64,000 nucleotides of DNA from Lineus longissimus (GCF_910592395.1 NC_088308.1:5347001-5411000), one strand, 5' to 3'; counted from the stretch's first letter, positions 42,674-55,331 are shown. Numbers and translations: made by a program. Notes: generated by a model from the letters alone, not told the origin.

Positions 42674-45600
42674 ATGGAGAAGGAGAAATCATTAGCTGAG
42701 GCTACTTTACACCTCGCATCCAGCACCAGCTTACATGGACCATCTCATGTCATCGCCAAGAAAAGTTTGTACGGGAAGTTACTGTGGATGGCGGTTATGC
42801 TCACCGCATTTGGTAAGCTGAGTGTGAATTCGACTCAATCAGTTTCTGTACATCGTTTTGATTAGGTTTTTAAAGGGACAACTTTGGCATGAGATGTGTT
42901 GGTTGTTGGTTTCATCCAAAAAACGGCTTCCAGCATGACCGTGACTTCCAAACCGGGCTATAAAAATCCTCGAACTGTAATAAACAATGCACCGTATGCC
43001 TGCCTGAAATTGACAAACCGTGTCCAAAGCTGCCTCACAACAGTGGCAAAAATCACCAATAGAGATTAGCATTGTGTGATACTACAAGTGGCGTCGCATG
43101 GTGGGAAGCAGGGGTAACATCCTCCTGGCAAGGTTAATGACTGACGCTCAAGTTGTCCCTTTAAGGACTATTTCGTCTGTATAAAAAGCTACATGTACAC
43201 TCTTTGAAAAACCACTTCGGTAAACGGGGCCAAATTCATAAAGGGCGTTTAAGGCTGTGAAAATTTACATGAAGGACCTGAATCTGTCTATTCAGTAGTT
43301 GAACGGTGTTTTAAGCTAAACGCCCTTTATGAATTTGGCACATGTATATATTTGGGTATAGACGGGATTTGGGCACATTATCGTATGCTAGTCGTTTTGT
43401 GAAGACTCAGAAAAAGAACACTGAGAGGAAAACTTAACTGCGTGCATGGTTCTTTGGTCCCAACTGAAATTTGGGTTTAAACTCAAACGAAAACATTTAT
43501 ATCAGGATTATACAAGTCATGATCACCACTTCAATGTGCATTGTATGAACATTTGGCCTGACAAATGTTACTGCAACAGTCTTCATGAAAGTCAATAACT
43601 GCTTTGTTTATTCCATCGATCATGATGAAGAGAGTTTATTTCCCTCTTTAGATCAATTCTACATCATTTGAACAGAAGTTGACACGCTGTACTCTTAAAT
43701 CAGCTGTTATCATGAGGTCAAGTACATTGTGTACCTTATGCCACAGATGGTGGATTAGGATAACTATGAAATGCAACATGGGTCTAGAGAACAGCTTTTA
43801 AAAAACCCGTTAAGGACTAATGAAATTATTAAAGGCAATATAACCGACTTATTTAATCTCGAGCGATCGAGATAATTATCTCAATCGCCAAGATGATAAG
43901 TCAGGCGATCGAGATAATATCTCGAGTGATCGAGATAATAAGTCCGTATAAAACAGATAATGAAGTTTCATCAATTTATTTCATGTGCCTGTTGACTTTT
44001 TAATGGACCATTTTCAATGCAATTTGACTTACGGAGATCGTCTGTACTAACAATGCATGGAGTACATTGGCTTGATATCGATCTATGTTCGTTGATATTA
44101 GGGCTGAAATAAATCCACCATTATTCAAATAATTAATCCATATACTAATGCCTTCCTGCTTTTCATTGTATTTGCACTGCTCGCTAATGTCGCTTAAAAG
44201 GGGGGGGGTTGCTCTGAAGTAATTTACGTTGTTTGCATGGTGACGCAAAAACGCCGACACCACAGTAAACACATTGTGAAGTTTGTTAGACTGTGGAATA
44301 TCACAGAGGTCTTGGTTGATCTGACAAAAGGGTGCAAACTTCCATGTTACACCTAACTCAGAACATCAAATTATGGGTGGATAATGTGGTTAAGCTTTTT
44401 GATTGGCGACCAATGACACCAAAGTAGATTTTTTAGCTGTCTACAGAGTTTGGCTTCTTAAAGAATTGCTTTGTTATACAGTCAAGAAAGTCATGGATTC
44501 TTATTCCCAGATTCCAAAAATAGTAAGCCCTCACTCTTTAATTTTTTTCCTTGGGACCTCCCCATGCATGCTCAGACCAGCTTACGCGCCTGCAGGGAAA
44601 GGATCTGGCATTTTAAATTTTACTCTATATCCCTTCAAGTGCCTGTGGCTCTCAGTGATTATAGCGGCTCAACCTGAGTAGACTCCGATGCAGTCCATTT
44701 CGTCATCCTGATCCCGATGCCGATGCGACAGGAGGAGGTCGGTCAACTGCTTGAGGGGGGTTGTAAAAGTCTTTGTATAGTAAAGAAGTATCAAGTGAGG
44801 ACAATATCTGATCATATTGTTAGTAATTTCAAAATTCTTTTGATAGGTATGTTGATCTGGCAGTTTACGACGATGATAAATAAGTTCTACACCTATCCAG
44901 TTTCCACCTCGACTGCAATGGAGAACAACCCGCACCTCTACTTCCCGGCCGTAACTTTCTGTAATGTGAACCCAGTAAGGAGATCAATGATGGATCGTCT
45001 GTCAGAAGGCATGCAGGGCATCATGCAAACGGTAATAAACTTTATGCAGAGGACCTTTAGGGGGGACTCCTTCTTTTTGATTTGCCAATAATCACTTTCA
45101 TCAAAACTTTGTATATCATGCATATCTATAGTGTAAGGGCCACCCAGACCTGGCATGTGAGACACCCTGTACCCTCAACTCTTGTCTCGTAAAATGCCAG
45201 GCACCAGGCGAAAGTCAGTTTGTACATGTACTCTATATTTAACATGCTGGTTGGGAAACAACTGGCCGCACCGGAATGAGCGTCTAACAGGTCTCGAAAT
45301 TGCGACCTCCCAGTAACGAGGTGGATGTTTTAACCGTGGAGTTCAAGTCAGTCATTGATTATTTTATCATATATTTCAGTCGAACAAACGTCCACCTGAT
45401 ATTAATGGCGCCGATTTCAATGCGCCAAAAGCCGACATGCAAACGCAGAGTGATTTCTATCAACTTTACAGCCTAATACCACCATCCGAAAAAAAGGAGG
45501 TTGGACATCAGCTGGACTACATGCTCGTCGATTGCATGTGGAATGGACGACAGTGCAGTGGAGAGTAGGTGTTCTGCAGTAATGATTCATCGCTGAATTC

Positions 45601-48600
45601 AACAAGAATATGTGCAGATGTGCGGGGTTTTCTGCGCAAGAAATAAGAAGTACAAGACATTCTACATGCGAATGGCATTAAATTCACCTTTGAGATATAG
45701 TGTGAAATTCTAATACATGAAGTGTTGAAGAATAGGTCGAATAAGATCTAGAGTTCACACCATTCCACTCGAATTACCGCCGGTTACCATCAACTTGAAG
45801 TTGCATTCCAAGCCTTGTTCCTTTCAGAAACTTCACCTGGTTTACCAACTGGAAATATGGTAACTGTTTCACTTTCAACCAGGGCGTTAGTCGTTCCACG
45901 CAAATTTCAAGGAACAGCGGGCCACTTTACGGTAAGAAATAATCCTATTTTCATTTTTCAAGGAAACAAAAATTAAAAGTTTTGTGGTAGCAATCCCTGG
46001 ACACAGATTCACGAAACGTAAGTGCCAAATGGTGGCAAAATCTCAAGCATGATTTTCTGTGATTTTGCTTTTTTTCCAACGCTGAATTCTTGAAGATTTT
46101 TTACGGTGGATTATTGAAGATTCTCCGCGATTGCTCCATTTTTTCCTGGGATGAGGATTTCTCCGTTCAACCTGCTTCATCAGCACTTGTTGCTGATCAT
46201 TTGCACTTACCATATTACAATAGTTGTATATCAAATAAACTGTAAGAAGATTCTCGCATGGGAACGGTAAAAATATTCAGTTGAGAGCTTATAGTGTCAA
46301 CTATAGGACATCATTAGCTCTACAATACAAACAATATTGGGCGATATGTTACGTTAAGTGGGAGGAAAGCGGAGACCCCGGAGGAAAACTATACGCTGTC
46401 GAAGATAGTCGCCCTCAACATCGCTCAAGATGGCATGAGAATACGGTATATACCGGGAATCAAAATCGGAACCTCTGAGGTGACAGGCGCCAACGTCTCA
46501 CCAATATACCATATATGCCGCGGGGTAGACGGTAATAAAGGCACTGGAAAAAAGGCATTAGGTAAAAAAGGCACTGGAAAAAAGGCACTAGGTAAAAAAG
46601 GCACTAGGTAAAAAAGGCACTGGAAAAAAAGGCCTTTTCTACCTAGTGCCTTTTTTTCCGTTCCTTTTTTTCCAGTGCCTTTATTACCTCCATTCATGCC
46701 ACGGCGCCACTCTGATAGCCCAACTGGGAACAGAGTTGTAATGTGATGAACGTCACTAAATGATTCAGCGGTTTTGCTCCGCTTGGGTGTATGGTTACTC
46801 TGCAGATACGGAGATATGGGCCGTGTATTTAACATTAATTAAGGGGATAATGCCACAGATTTGTTGAACAACCGGTTACCACGGAACCGTTCTCGAATTT
46901 TTTTGATAAATGCATTAATGCGGTTATTGCTTGGGGAAAAAGTATACAACACGAACTGTGTTCGATCACTCTACGTGAATATCATGATATTTCCAGACGC
47001 GAACGGATTACAATATGTTTGTTATCCAACTACATGGTTCCTAACCCCGGGTCTCAATGAAAACGGCTGGCTAGTTATTACGGAGAATCGTCAATCGGGT
47101 CGTCTGGTAACTTAGTTATATTGATTGCGTGCCCTGAAACCAAGTTTGGCTTGCTAATAGTGAGAGCTATACAATTCAATTTTGAGACAGATTCACACGA
47201 ATTCTGACACTCTACTTGTCCCCATCAGGAAAATGATGTCATAGGGCTTTTAGAGATGTTATGATATACCTCTAACAATAACGGCATTATAGATTTCGGC
47301 CCCGTTCACAATGGCGCCGTTAAATGCAAAGTTACATGTTGAGCTCGGTTTCCAATAGTAACCTTGTTAGCTTTCGCTAAAACGTCCAGTTGGCTTTTAG
47401 CAATGGACAAAGGACAACCATACTGTTAATTACCCGGAAACGTAAATATAATCGGTAACCAACTTCCAGAACATGTTTTATCTATTTCCGAACATGTCCG
47501 AACATAACGCACTATGCACGAATGTGTGTAGGTCCCTATCATTATCTAAAATAAACAAATAGAGCCTAAATAGATGTAGTGAAAAGGCTGACTGCGGATG
47601 AAATTCAAATGTTATCCTAATGTTGTATTTATAATTATATATAAAGCTTATGTATCATTTAAACCTCCAGAACTGTATAAACAGTGTGAAATAGTAATGA
47701 CTCTCTCTTTACAAACCATATAAAACCTGGACATTAAAGTTTCGATTGTAATGATTCTGGTAGCTTCGTTGTAATCGGCATGCGCCCCGCAAACGAGCGA
47801 TTTCGATCGCATGCGACGATAATCGCTCGTTTGCTGTGACCACTGTGTATCGATATATCTGCGACAAGGATGGATGATCGCAGCGACCGGAGTTTGATAT
47901 AAAACACAGTGCATAGTTTTACCCGCAGACGTGAGATCTTCTTGTCGCGCAAAGCAGCGATTATAATCGCACGTCGCAGCGGTTGAAACCGCTCGTTTAT
48001 ACGGTGTTTAAGGTTCTTGGAGTAGGACTTCAAGGTAGGTCTTCAGTAAGAAATGGTGGCCAGTTTAGGCAAATGCGGAACAAGTGTTGTTCGACCACAG
48101 ATCCTGCCTGAGATCAGAGACTTTATGCCCACGTCGCCATTATACATGGATCGAAGTGCTCAAATAATAATCGTCAACAAGGTCATTACTATTATGTATC
48201 ATTTGTATAGGTTGTTAATGTTAATTTCGTTCGATAAAAATCATCTATTAAATGGCATAAGTTGCAAGCTTGCGCATCATATCGATTTGTTGCCATGTGT
48301 ACCTTGGTAAGCTCTCAAATTAACGGTTACGGGCAGTTAGATTGAAGCGGGTTTATGCTAATTTAAGTAAATGTTGCGATAAAAGTCCCTGAATGAGTGC
48401 GTTTCATTCCCGTTCGCATTTACCGGTGGCGCATGCATGAAAATAGAGTTGCAGCTGTGTACAAAGCCGAAGTGCAGTTATTTTGAGCATTCGTTATCAT
48501 GCACATTCGCTGAAACTTGATATTTAAAGTATTTTGTATATCTGTCTACAACGACATTGTTGAAATTTATATTTAGAACGAGTTTATTGCACCGTTGTGA

Positions 48601-51600
48601 TAATTACAAATTTCAACGAACGGCGTTGCCGTTTAGAATGTTTTCGTTTTTCCTCCGAGCGTTGCCCTCTTCACGGGCTGCTACTTTCCCTTTATCGTAA
48701 CGCGTTCACGCAGCCACGGCAATGTAAAGTATTCCTGATCTTGATCATTATTCATTTCTTTTTTGCTGTCCTTCAAGGTCTGCACCTCCAGCTGTATATC
48801 CAAGAGTCCGAATACGTGAGTGATATTACGCCATCCCAAGGCATCAAGGTGGTGATTCACAACCAGACAGACATGCCTTTCCCCGAGGACAGTGGCTTTT
48901 TCATTCCTCCTGGTCAGGAAACAGCCGTAGGATTAAAATTGGTAGGTAATATTATTGTTCAAGGCTTTGGTAATTCTTCGATTAACTCATTGGACTCCAT
49001 CTAGACAAACCAGGTGCGAGATCAAAGGGGTATACGCCGTTCGTACTGGTGGCTCAGGAAAATAGAAATAAACTCCCAATCTTCAGGTATGTGTATATAT
49101 AATATATATATTTATATATACCTCGCTTCCCCACCACCCCCTACCCCTACCCCCTAGCCCCCTACCCCTCCCTAGAGAGCCTTATATCCTCTCCCCTGCC
49201 CAACACAAAAAGTTGTTAACACGGTCCTGGTCTCTTTTGCAGACGACAATAGCAAGGGAGGACCCTCCTCACGGAAAGTGCGAAAACGTCTCCAGTAGGG
49301 TCCTGCGAAGAAAAAACGCCTACATGAACCATGCTAAAAATCTTGGTTACACTCACAAGGTAAGTGAGTAACACGCGATATGTTAAAAAAAACTTGATTT
49401 TTGACTACATGCCGATTATCGGCCTGGTGCGCCGGTCCGGCTTAGAGACGCACCACGCCGACAGTTCGGCATGATGACTGATCTGCATTTCTTGACTTCA
49501 CCTCGTTCCATCTAAGTGTAAAATGATGTTATAGGTGTATTCAGCTACCATTGAAATTCATTTCATTTTCTCAGACGTGTCAACAGACCTGCATTCAGCA
49601 AAGAATCATCGAGGCCTGTAACTGCTCAAGCTACATGCACCCGAATGTTGGGCCGCCTTTCGAAACCCTGAAGGCGAGTGGATACAGCCTTGAAATTTGC
49701 AATGAAACTGGCACAGCGTGTAAGTAGGCTAAGGCATTTCTTACATTTCGTGTCACGTGACGCATGCAATGCGTGTCACGTGAATCACGCAATGCCAACA
49801 AGGCGCCAGTAAAAAAAAAGGCCTTTGTGCATGACAAAAGCTGCATAACTGACATGCATCATGCAATGATAAGTGGTTTTTAACAATATTTTTGATAACA
49901 TGCGATAGTTGCCCTGACCTTTCACCCCGGCCTTTCTTCTGGGAGGGTAACGTGATGATGTCATTTCCAGAGGGGGTCGAGATGATGACGTCAGGGCAGG
50001 TGATTTCAAGCCATCTGTACTAGTTTTGTACTAATAAACATACATATATTGTCTGGCATGCATTTAGATTCAATACGGTTCAACTGATTTTCTTCTGACG
50101 TCAGCACAAAACACCGTCTGGTGGTGTTTTATGGTTGCGATTTTTTATTATCTGCTAATTCTTTGCCTGTTTTTGATTCAGATGATCAATATTGTACGGA
50201 GCAGGCAACCAACAATAATGCGAAATCGTGTCAACATTACAATCCTGGACCATGCCCAGTCCAGTGCTTGTAAGTAGCCAGCTCCACCTTAAATCATCCT
50301 GGCACCAGTTGATTTCAATATAATCCGCCTCTCGGTACATATACGGCATAGGAGTAAAAAAACTGATCTCGGGATGCCGTAAATGGTTGGCACAAATGAA
50401 CATCTAGTTTAATTTCTGCTATCGACAGAGCTGAAGTCGGGCATTCATCTCTCATGTGGTTCTGCCGATTTGAATATTCCTACAATTCTCTACGCTTATA
50501 CAATAGAAATCTTGCCTGTTGGTTGACAAAGCTTCTTCTATTTATACTCGTTTCCAAACTGTTCTTACTTTTCAGAGAGAATCTGTACAAGACAACAATT
50601 TCATCGATGCAGTGGCCAAGTGAGGATAACCTAGTAAGCTGTTTTCCCAGGTCTACTATAAGTATGAACACCGTGTTTAAAATGCCCAATTCCTCCTATC
50701 CGAACGCTATAGTATTGACGCTGAAAATGAGGTTATTCAGCGGGAAGCCATTATACAAATTAAATAACGCACCTACATGTATTATAATGGTCACACCGGA
50801 GAATAAAAAAGTCAGTCCTCAAGTCTCCTCCGTTAGGTGGATATACGCACGAGCATTTCGCGGTTCGGAGCACGATTTCGCGTTCCTGGGTTCCGAGCGC
50901 GGTTCCGAGTCCCTCCATCGTTCCTCCGCAAAAAAGGCTCACTCCCAGTTTATCTGCGTATATATGCTTGTACTAAGCTGATGCTTGCATTTGAATCTAG
51001 AAATGGTTGTCCTGCTAGACGCATCCTTGACCACCAAACTCGGAACCGACCGCGAAATGTAATGCTCGGCGTTCTCTGGTGTGATGGTGGAAATAGACTG
51101 ATATAGAAGACACTGGTTTTCGACATCGGTTTGACCGGAGCATGCAGGATCACCCTACCACAAAAATCAAACGGGAAGAGGTAACCGTTTGAACAGAGAT
51201 ATGATTTTACAATCGACGTATTAGCATCACTACCTTTCTCCTTGCTATTGCTTTCTGCATCTTTATCTCCTCGTCATATCTTTTCAATTCAGATTCAAAT
51301 TATTGATAATCTGCTTGGAATGGCTGTAGAGATCAACGACACCGGCATGATCAAAAATATCTTAAAATACAAGAATCCAAAGTCACCAGGGGGCGAAGGG
51401 ACACCGGAAAATCAGATGGCTTTTATAAGGTAAAGGGATAGCTTTTTTGGTTAATGATACAAACTCGGTCTTCCGTCTGTAAGTACTACGCGCGGTAATT
51501 GCGCAATTCGTCAAGAGTCTCGTAAGTTTGATCAGGATCGTGTCCTGCCAGACTAGCACAGGCGTTGCGCTGCCCTAGCTCTTGTTTTATACTCATGCCA

Positions 51601-52708
51601 GGCGTGTTACCTGTGTGCAAAGTACTTGCAATTGTTGAAAACCGCTTTGAAGCAGTCCCAAGTCGGATAAAGCGCCAAACATGGTACGACATTTTCCTCC
51701 ATTAAAGGAAGACTATGGGCAAGTGCCAGATGGATCAGAATTAAGTTTCCTAGTCGTCGATATGTATAATTTCTATATCACAGCACATCGGCAGTATTTA
51801 CGCTTGTACGAAAAGCATTCGACCAAGTGTGTTAACTGTGCATGGAGACCATTATAGTTGGACCCCTAATTCAAACTCAGTCGGCCTATATAGACGGGTC
51901 CCCCTCTAAAAATCGCATGAACTCATTCGAAGCTTTGACAACAAATTTAAATGTATGCTTACTTTTTGTAGAAGAAATGTGATAGTCTTGAATATCTACT
52001 ACGAGGATTTCTACGTGCAGACATTTGTTACGTCGGCTAGTTATGGGGTGAGTTAGCAAGCTCGTACCGTACCCACCAACCAGGTCCTGGTACAACTGGA
52101 ACTTCTACCCAATGACAGCTAAATCCAGGAGCAGATGGTGAAATTTTCGTAATTGCACCTTTAACCCCATCAGGAGGAAGTGGTGAAACTTATGCAATGG
52201 CACCTTTAACCCCATCAGGAGCAAGTGGTGAAACTTGTGCAATAGCACCTTTAACCCCATCAGGAGCAAGTGGTGAAACTTATGCAATGGCACCTACCCT
52301 ACAAGGAGCAAGTGGTGAAACTTATGCAATTGCACCTTTAACCCCATCAGGAGCAAGTGCTGAAACAGATGCAATAGCACTGCACCTTCGCCATTTCTGA
52401 TTCATACGAATAAAAGCTATATGATATCGTTTCAGATTGGAGACCTGCTGTCGAGTCTTGGTGGAACCTTCGGTCTCTGGATGGGTCTCTCCATCATCAC
52501 CGTCTTTGAGTTCGTAGAATTCTTCATCGACCTGATCCGACTGGCGATCGTGGACAGAATCTTGAAGAATAAAAAGCGATCGTCAGACATGCCTTCAAAA
52601 TCTGATGGACAGAATGACGTCAGCCATATATCGCCTCCTAATCTATATCATCGTGATGATATTGAGCTTACGAAGAAGAACTACATCACTCCGATTTCGG
52701 GGGATTAG
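42674..52708 (+). CDS. DEG/ENaC-family (acid-sensing-type) sodium channel subunit
   Basis: Twelve exons: 42674-42812, 44847-45031, 45380-45564, 45828-45931, 48778-48941, 49243-49359, 49575-49719, 50182-50269, 50576-50633, 51293-51429, 51972-52047, 52436-52708. All phases agree and give 556 residues, normal for the family. In order: the N-terminal His-Gly gating motif (SLHGPSH, 20-21-22), TM1 (about 34-60), the FPAVTFCNVNP block, ENFTWFTNWKYGNCFTFN, LHLQLYIQESEY, the IPPGQETAVGL finger/palm block, the cysteine-rich TCQQTCIQQ and ACNCSSYMHP segment, CPVQCL, NIYYEDFYVQTF before TM2, and TM2 with the G-x-S filter as GLS (483-485). Such channels are trimeric, amiloride-sensitive Na+ channels of the plasma membrane gated by acid, peptides or force. 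Overall most like ASIC/FaNaC types; the stimulus cannot be told from sequence. Confidence 0.93.
43229..43339. mobile_element. Small inverted-repeat element (MITE-like)
   Basis: GCCAAATTCATAAAGGGCG and a further TTTA at the left end are exactly complemented at the right end (TAAACGCCC to TTTGGC), giving 23-bp perfect terminal inverted repeats around about 65 bp. It is non-coding and lies in intron 1 of the channel gene. Confidence 0.8.
43845..43950. repeat. Palindromic cluster of CGATCGAGATAA motifs
   Basis: CGATCGAGATAA occurs three times within about 85 bp, with complementary TTATCTCAATCGCC and GACTTAT/ATAAGTC blocks between, so the segment can fold into nested hairpins. It lies in intron 1 of the channel gene, and no function is evident. 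Confidence 0.65.
46531..46688. repeat. Long hairpin of GGCACTGGAAAAAA-type repeats
   Basis: The left end GGTAATAAAGGCACTGGA is exactly complemented at the right end TCCAGTGCCTTTATTACC. Between them AAAGGCACTGG and AAAGGCACTAGG repeats run in one orientation for about 100 bp and then in the opposite orientation, so nearly the whole 158 bp can form a hairpin. It lies in the 2.8 kb intron 45932-48777 of the channel gene. Confidence 0.85.
47765..48010. repeat. Short dispersed repeat, copy 4 of 4 (CpG-rich)
   Basis: It shares the block order of the copies near 6.6, 14.3 and 16.7 kb but retains CpG where they have TpG or CpA: GCAGCGATTATAATCGCACG here versus GCAGTTATAATTGCAGG there, and CGCTCGTTTATACGGTGTTT versus the TTTGTGCGCTGC-like end. 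It also has an internal palindrome (CAAACGAGCGAT, GATCGCATGCGACGATAATCGCTCGTTTG). It looks like the youngest or best preserved copy. Confidence 0.65.
52140..52385. repeat. Minisatellite, 45-bp unit, in the last channel intron
   Basis: The phrase TTAACCCCATCAGGAG recurs at 52161, 52206, 52251 and 52338, with a diverged unit near 52296. The 45-bp period keeps a frame open that would read APLTPSGASGETYAM repeatedly (52197-52400). Splice phases of the exons on each side (ending 52047, starting 52436) already match without it, so I treat it as intronic. Confidence 0.88.
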
Positions 52709-52891
52709 ACAGTGACAAAAGTAACGCCACTCACCCGATATTGCTAGGCCAGAAAACGGGGTGAACACAGACATTGACTGTTTGCAGTAAAACGCCCTGA
52801 CTTGACATTATACACACCATTATACGGGTATAAGTGAAAACCAAAAAAAGTGCCATATAATACGCATCCGCATTCAGAAGAATTCTCGTCG

Positions 52892-53151
52892 TATGGCTGG
52901 CGCGAGTGTACAAAAATCAGAATCATGCCACAGGTGGCATAATTAGACCAATCAGAAATTGGCAATCTTTTTTTGATGTGGCATAAATCGCACTTCCGTC
53001 CTCCATAAATGACACTTCCGTCCACAATGTCTATTTATGCCGTGGCATAATTCACGAGATCCGAGGTTTCGATTGGTTGCTATATGGTGCACCACAATTC
53101 CGATTTATGCCGTGGCATAATTCTGAATTCTGTTCACTCGCGCCAGCCATA
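52892..53151. mobile_element. MITE with ~40-bp terminal inverted repeats
   Basis: Left end TATGGCTGGCGCGAGTG and right end CACTCGCGCCAGCCATA are exact complements, and similarity continues inward for another ~20 bp to ATGCCAC. TA at both outer edges fits a Tc1/mariner-type target site. The interior repeats GCCGTGGCATAA. It has no coding capacity and lies in the spacer between the channel gene and PIGQ. Confidence 0.88.
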
Positions 53152-55331
53152 GACGCGTGTGATCCGGTGGATCCGAAGGCTAAACAATGTCAAAAACATT
53201 GAAGACCAAGATGCGTCTCGGTAGATGTTGTTTGAACCAACACGTTTCTTATTGCCAACGACAAGACAGTGGTAGATTTTTCTTGTGGTTTCGGAATGTT
53301 TGAGATGCACGCTAGACAGTCAGTTCCCTTCCCAACGGACATATCAGGGCTTTTGTCACTGTCTCCAGCTGCCAATGCGCCTCTACGACTTTCGGTTATG
53401 GGTCTTAGTAGAAGAATAGTAGTAGTAGTAGTAGTACAGCTGTGGTTGTACATTATAGCGCACTTGTAGAGTAGTCTTAATTTACATGTCAACTATTGCA
53501 TTTACCTCTCGCTAGGGTAAAGTTGTTAGTCTCGAATATCCTTGAGAATGCAAGCCATCGCTTCATCCTTCGCATGAGAATCTGACAACACATCAAATGC
53601 ATGCCGACTTATCGACGGTGAATATCTGTCCTAAAGTCTCCTCCTTTCAAAGGATTGATATACGCACAACGACGGTGGATCGGCATGATCAAATGGTTTG
53701 TCTGATCGTATTGTTCTTCCAAACAGCCTGATTTGAAGTTCACGTATATGTGTCACGCCACCTCTTATCATCTCATTGCTTCCCAAAAAACATAATTCGA
53801 ATTCGTAGGTAAACTATCCTTAGCTTGCTATTTTATTCTTTTTATATCTCTTATATTAATTAGACCTCAGCACTCAATGTGAAGTGGCCACAAATATACT
53901 AAACTTCTGCTGAAATAAAACGTATTCAAATGCATTTACTAGAATGACAGCGTCATCGTGTGCTTTATAACAGTTAACAAGTATTGGATCTCCTTGTGGT
54001 GAGGGACGAGGCCGGTCCACTGCCTGGGTGACCGGGTGACGGCTTCGTGAACACCGTGCCACAAATTATATCGGGATTTGTTTGTCCACCCGTCGCTGTC
54101 ACTTCTCATCAGGGAAAACAATCATAGCACAACCCAAAGTTGGACTGGCCAGTTCTCATTGAAATTAATGATTTCGAAGCCTATGGCCTATGGTGCCCTT
54201 CATAAAGACATCCACATCATCCTGAGATATCAATAGTTTTCGGTTTTCATGGCACTACGCAAAACCAGAGTCTTTCAAATAAAGAGTCAGGTCACGGAAA
54301 GTTTCCTTTGATCCCACAGCCCTCTCGGTCAATTAACTGGAGCCAGATGAAGCCCTTTAATTTTTCTTATTTTTGGGCGAACATGACCAGCGCAGTTCCT
54401 GGGGTAGTGTTTCCTCGAAGTGGAGCAAGAGCCTGCGATCGCTGGAGCGTAATGTTGCCAACTTGACAGTTGACATGTCGCCCTTTTCGCCGATTCAATA
54501 TGCCATGAATGTGCCAAGTGTCAAACATTATTTAATCTTATAAACATTATTCGTTGACCAATCAAATATCCGTTAGCTCAACATGATACCAGGGGCAGTG
54601 CGAGTGACCATAGGAGCGCGCAATGACCACTTGAGAAACGAGGTTGACCAAAAAGCAGTTGCGAACCGACTTCGACTTGGAGCGAAACGACTGGGGGCGA
54701 AACAACCGCAGTTCTAGGACAATCGGAATCGTCATGTCCATGTCCTCAACAAGACGTTTAGCTCGTTTTTCACTTACCAGATGGCAGCACCAAAGGGTGC
54801 CACGTTGGTACTTCGGTGTCCTCTCGACGTCGAAATTTTCTGAGAATTTTGGCAAGAATTTTCTTCGAAAAATGCTTTATATTTGATGCAGTGCGGATCA
54901 AAACTATCCTCATAACAGAATATATGTTGGAAAGATTCGGTTCTATGCTTTTGCAGGGTTATTGTTTGTGTCAAATGTCCGGTCGAGTGAGAGTACGCCC
55001 AATATGGAAATGTAACGTAAACAGTCTCTGAGTCTGAGTCTGTCCCCTGGCCCTTGCCTTTGACTTTGTGGAATTGTGGCGTTGTTTTCATTCTCTCCAT
55101 AGCATGTTCCCTGGTCTAGCCTATATCCAATGGGAACATGCATATTTCCAGCCATACATAAGCTGATGTGGACATACAAAATGTAATCTGATGCATGCTC
55201 ATCATCATGCTGTGATAAGGATGTAGAATTGTTCAATCAAGTTGTTAATGTCAACCAAGTCTAAAAGAACTTCTTAACAACTTCTGATTTAAACCTTTCC
55301 TTTTTCTCTTAACTTCTTTTATAGTGAAACA
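53152..55331. other. Intergenic spacer and PIGQ 5' region
   Basis: A TAG trinucleotide tract lies near 53413-53440. Around 54560-54860 both strands are open and the sequence is relatively rich in CG dinucleotides (CGACTTGGAGCGAAACGACT), which would suit a promoter or 5' UTR exon of PIGQ. A TTTTATAG acceptor-like site at 55317-55324, eight bases before the PIGQ start codon, suggests at least one upstream non-coding exon. Confidence 0.45.

Noticed and set aside
45190-45330. Possible decayed tRNA on the minus strand (TTTCGAGACC near a GGTTAAAAC word)
   Set aside because: Box B is imperfect and no acceptor stem pairs. The segment is within a channel intron and not worth calling.
46425-46835. 136-codon minus-strand frame rich in Phe, Pro and Lys
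   Set aside because: The composition comes from the inverted GGCACTGGAAAAAA array; no domain is visible.
48597-48777. Extension of the channel exon upstream of 48778 in the same open frame
   Set aside because: The frame is open, but the phase and similarity break exactly at the CTTCAAG acceptor, and the preceding residues do not fit DEG/ENaC channels.
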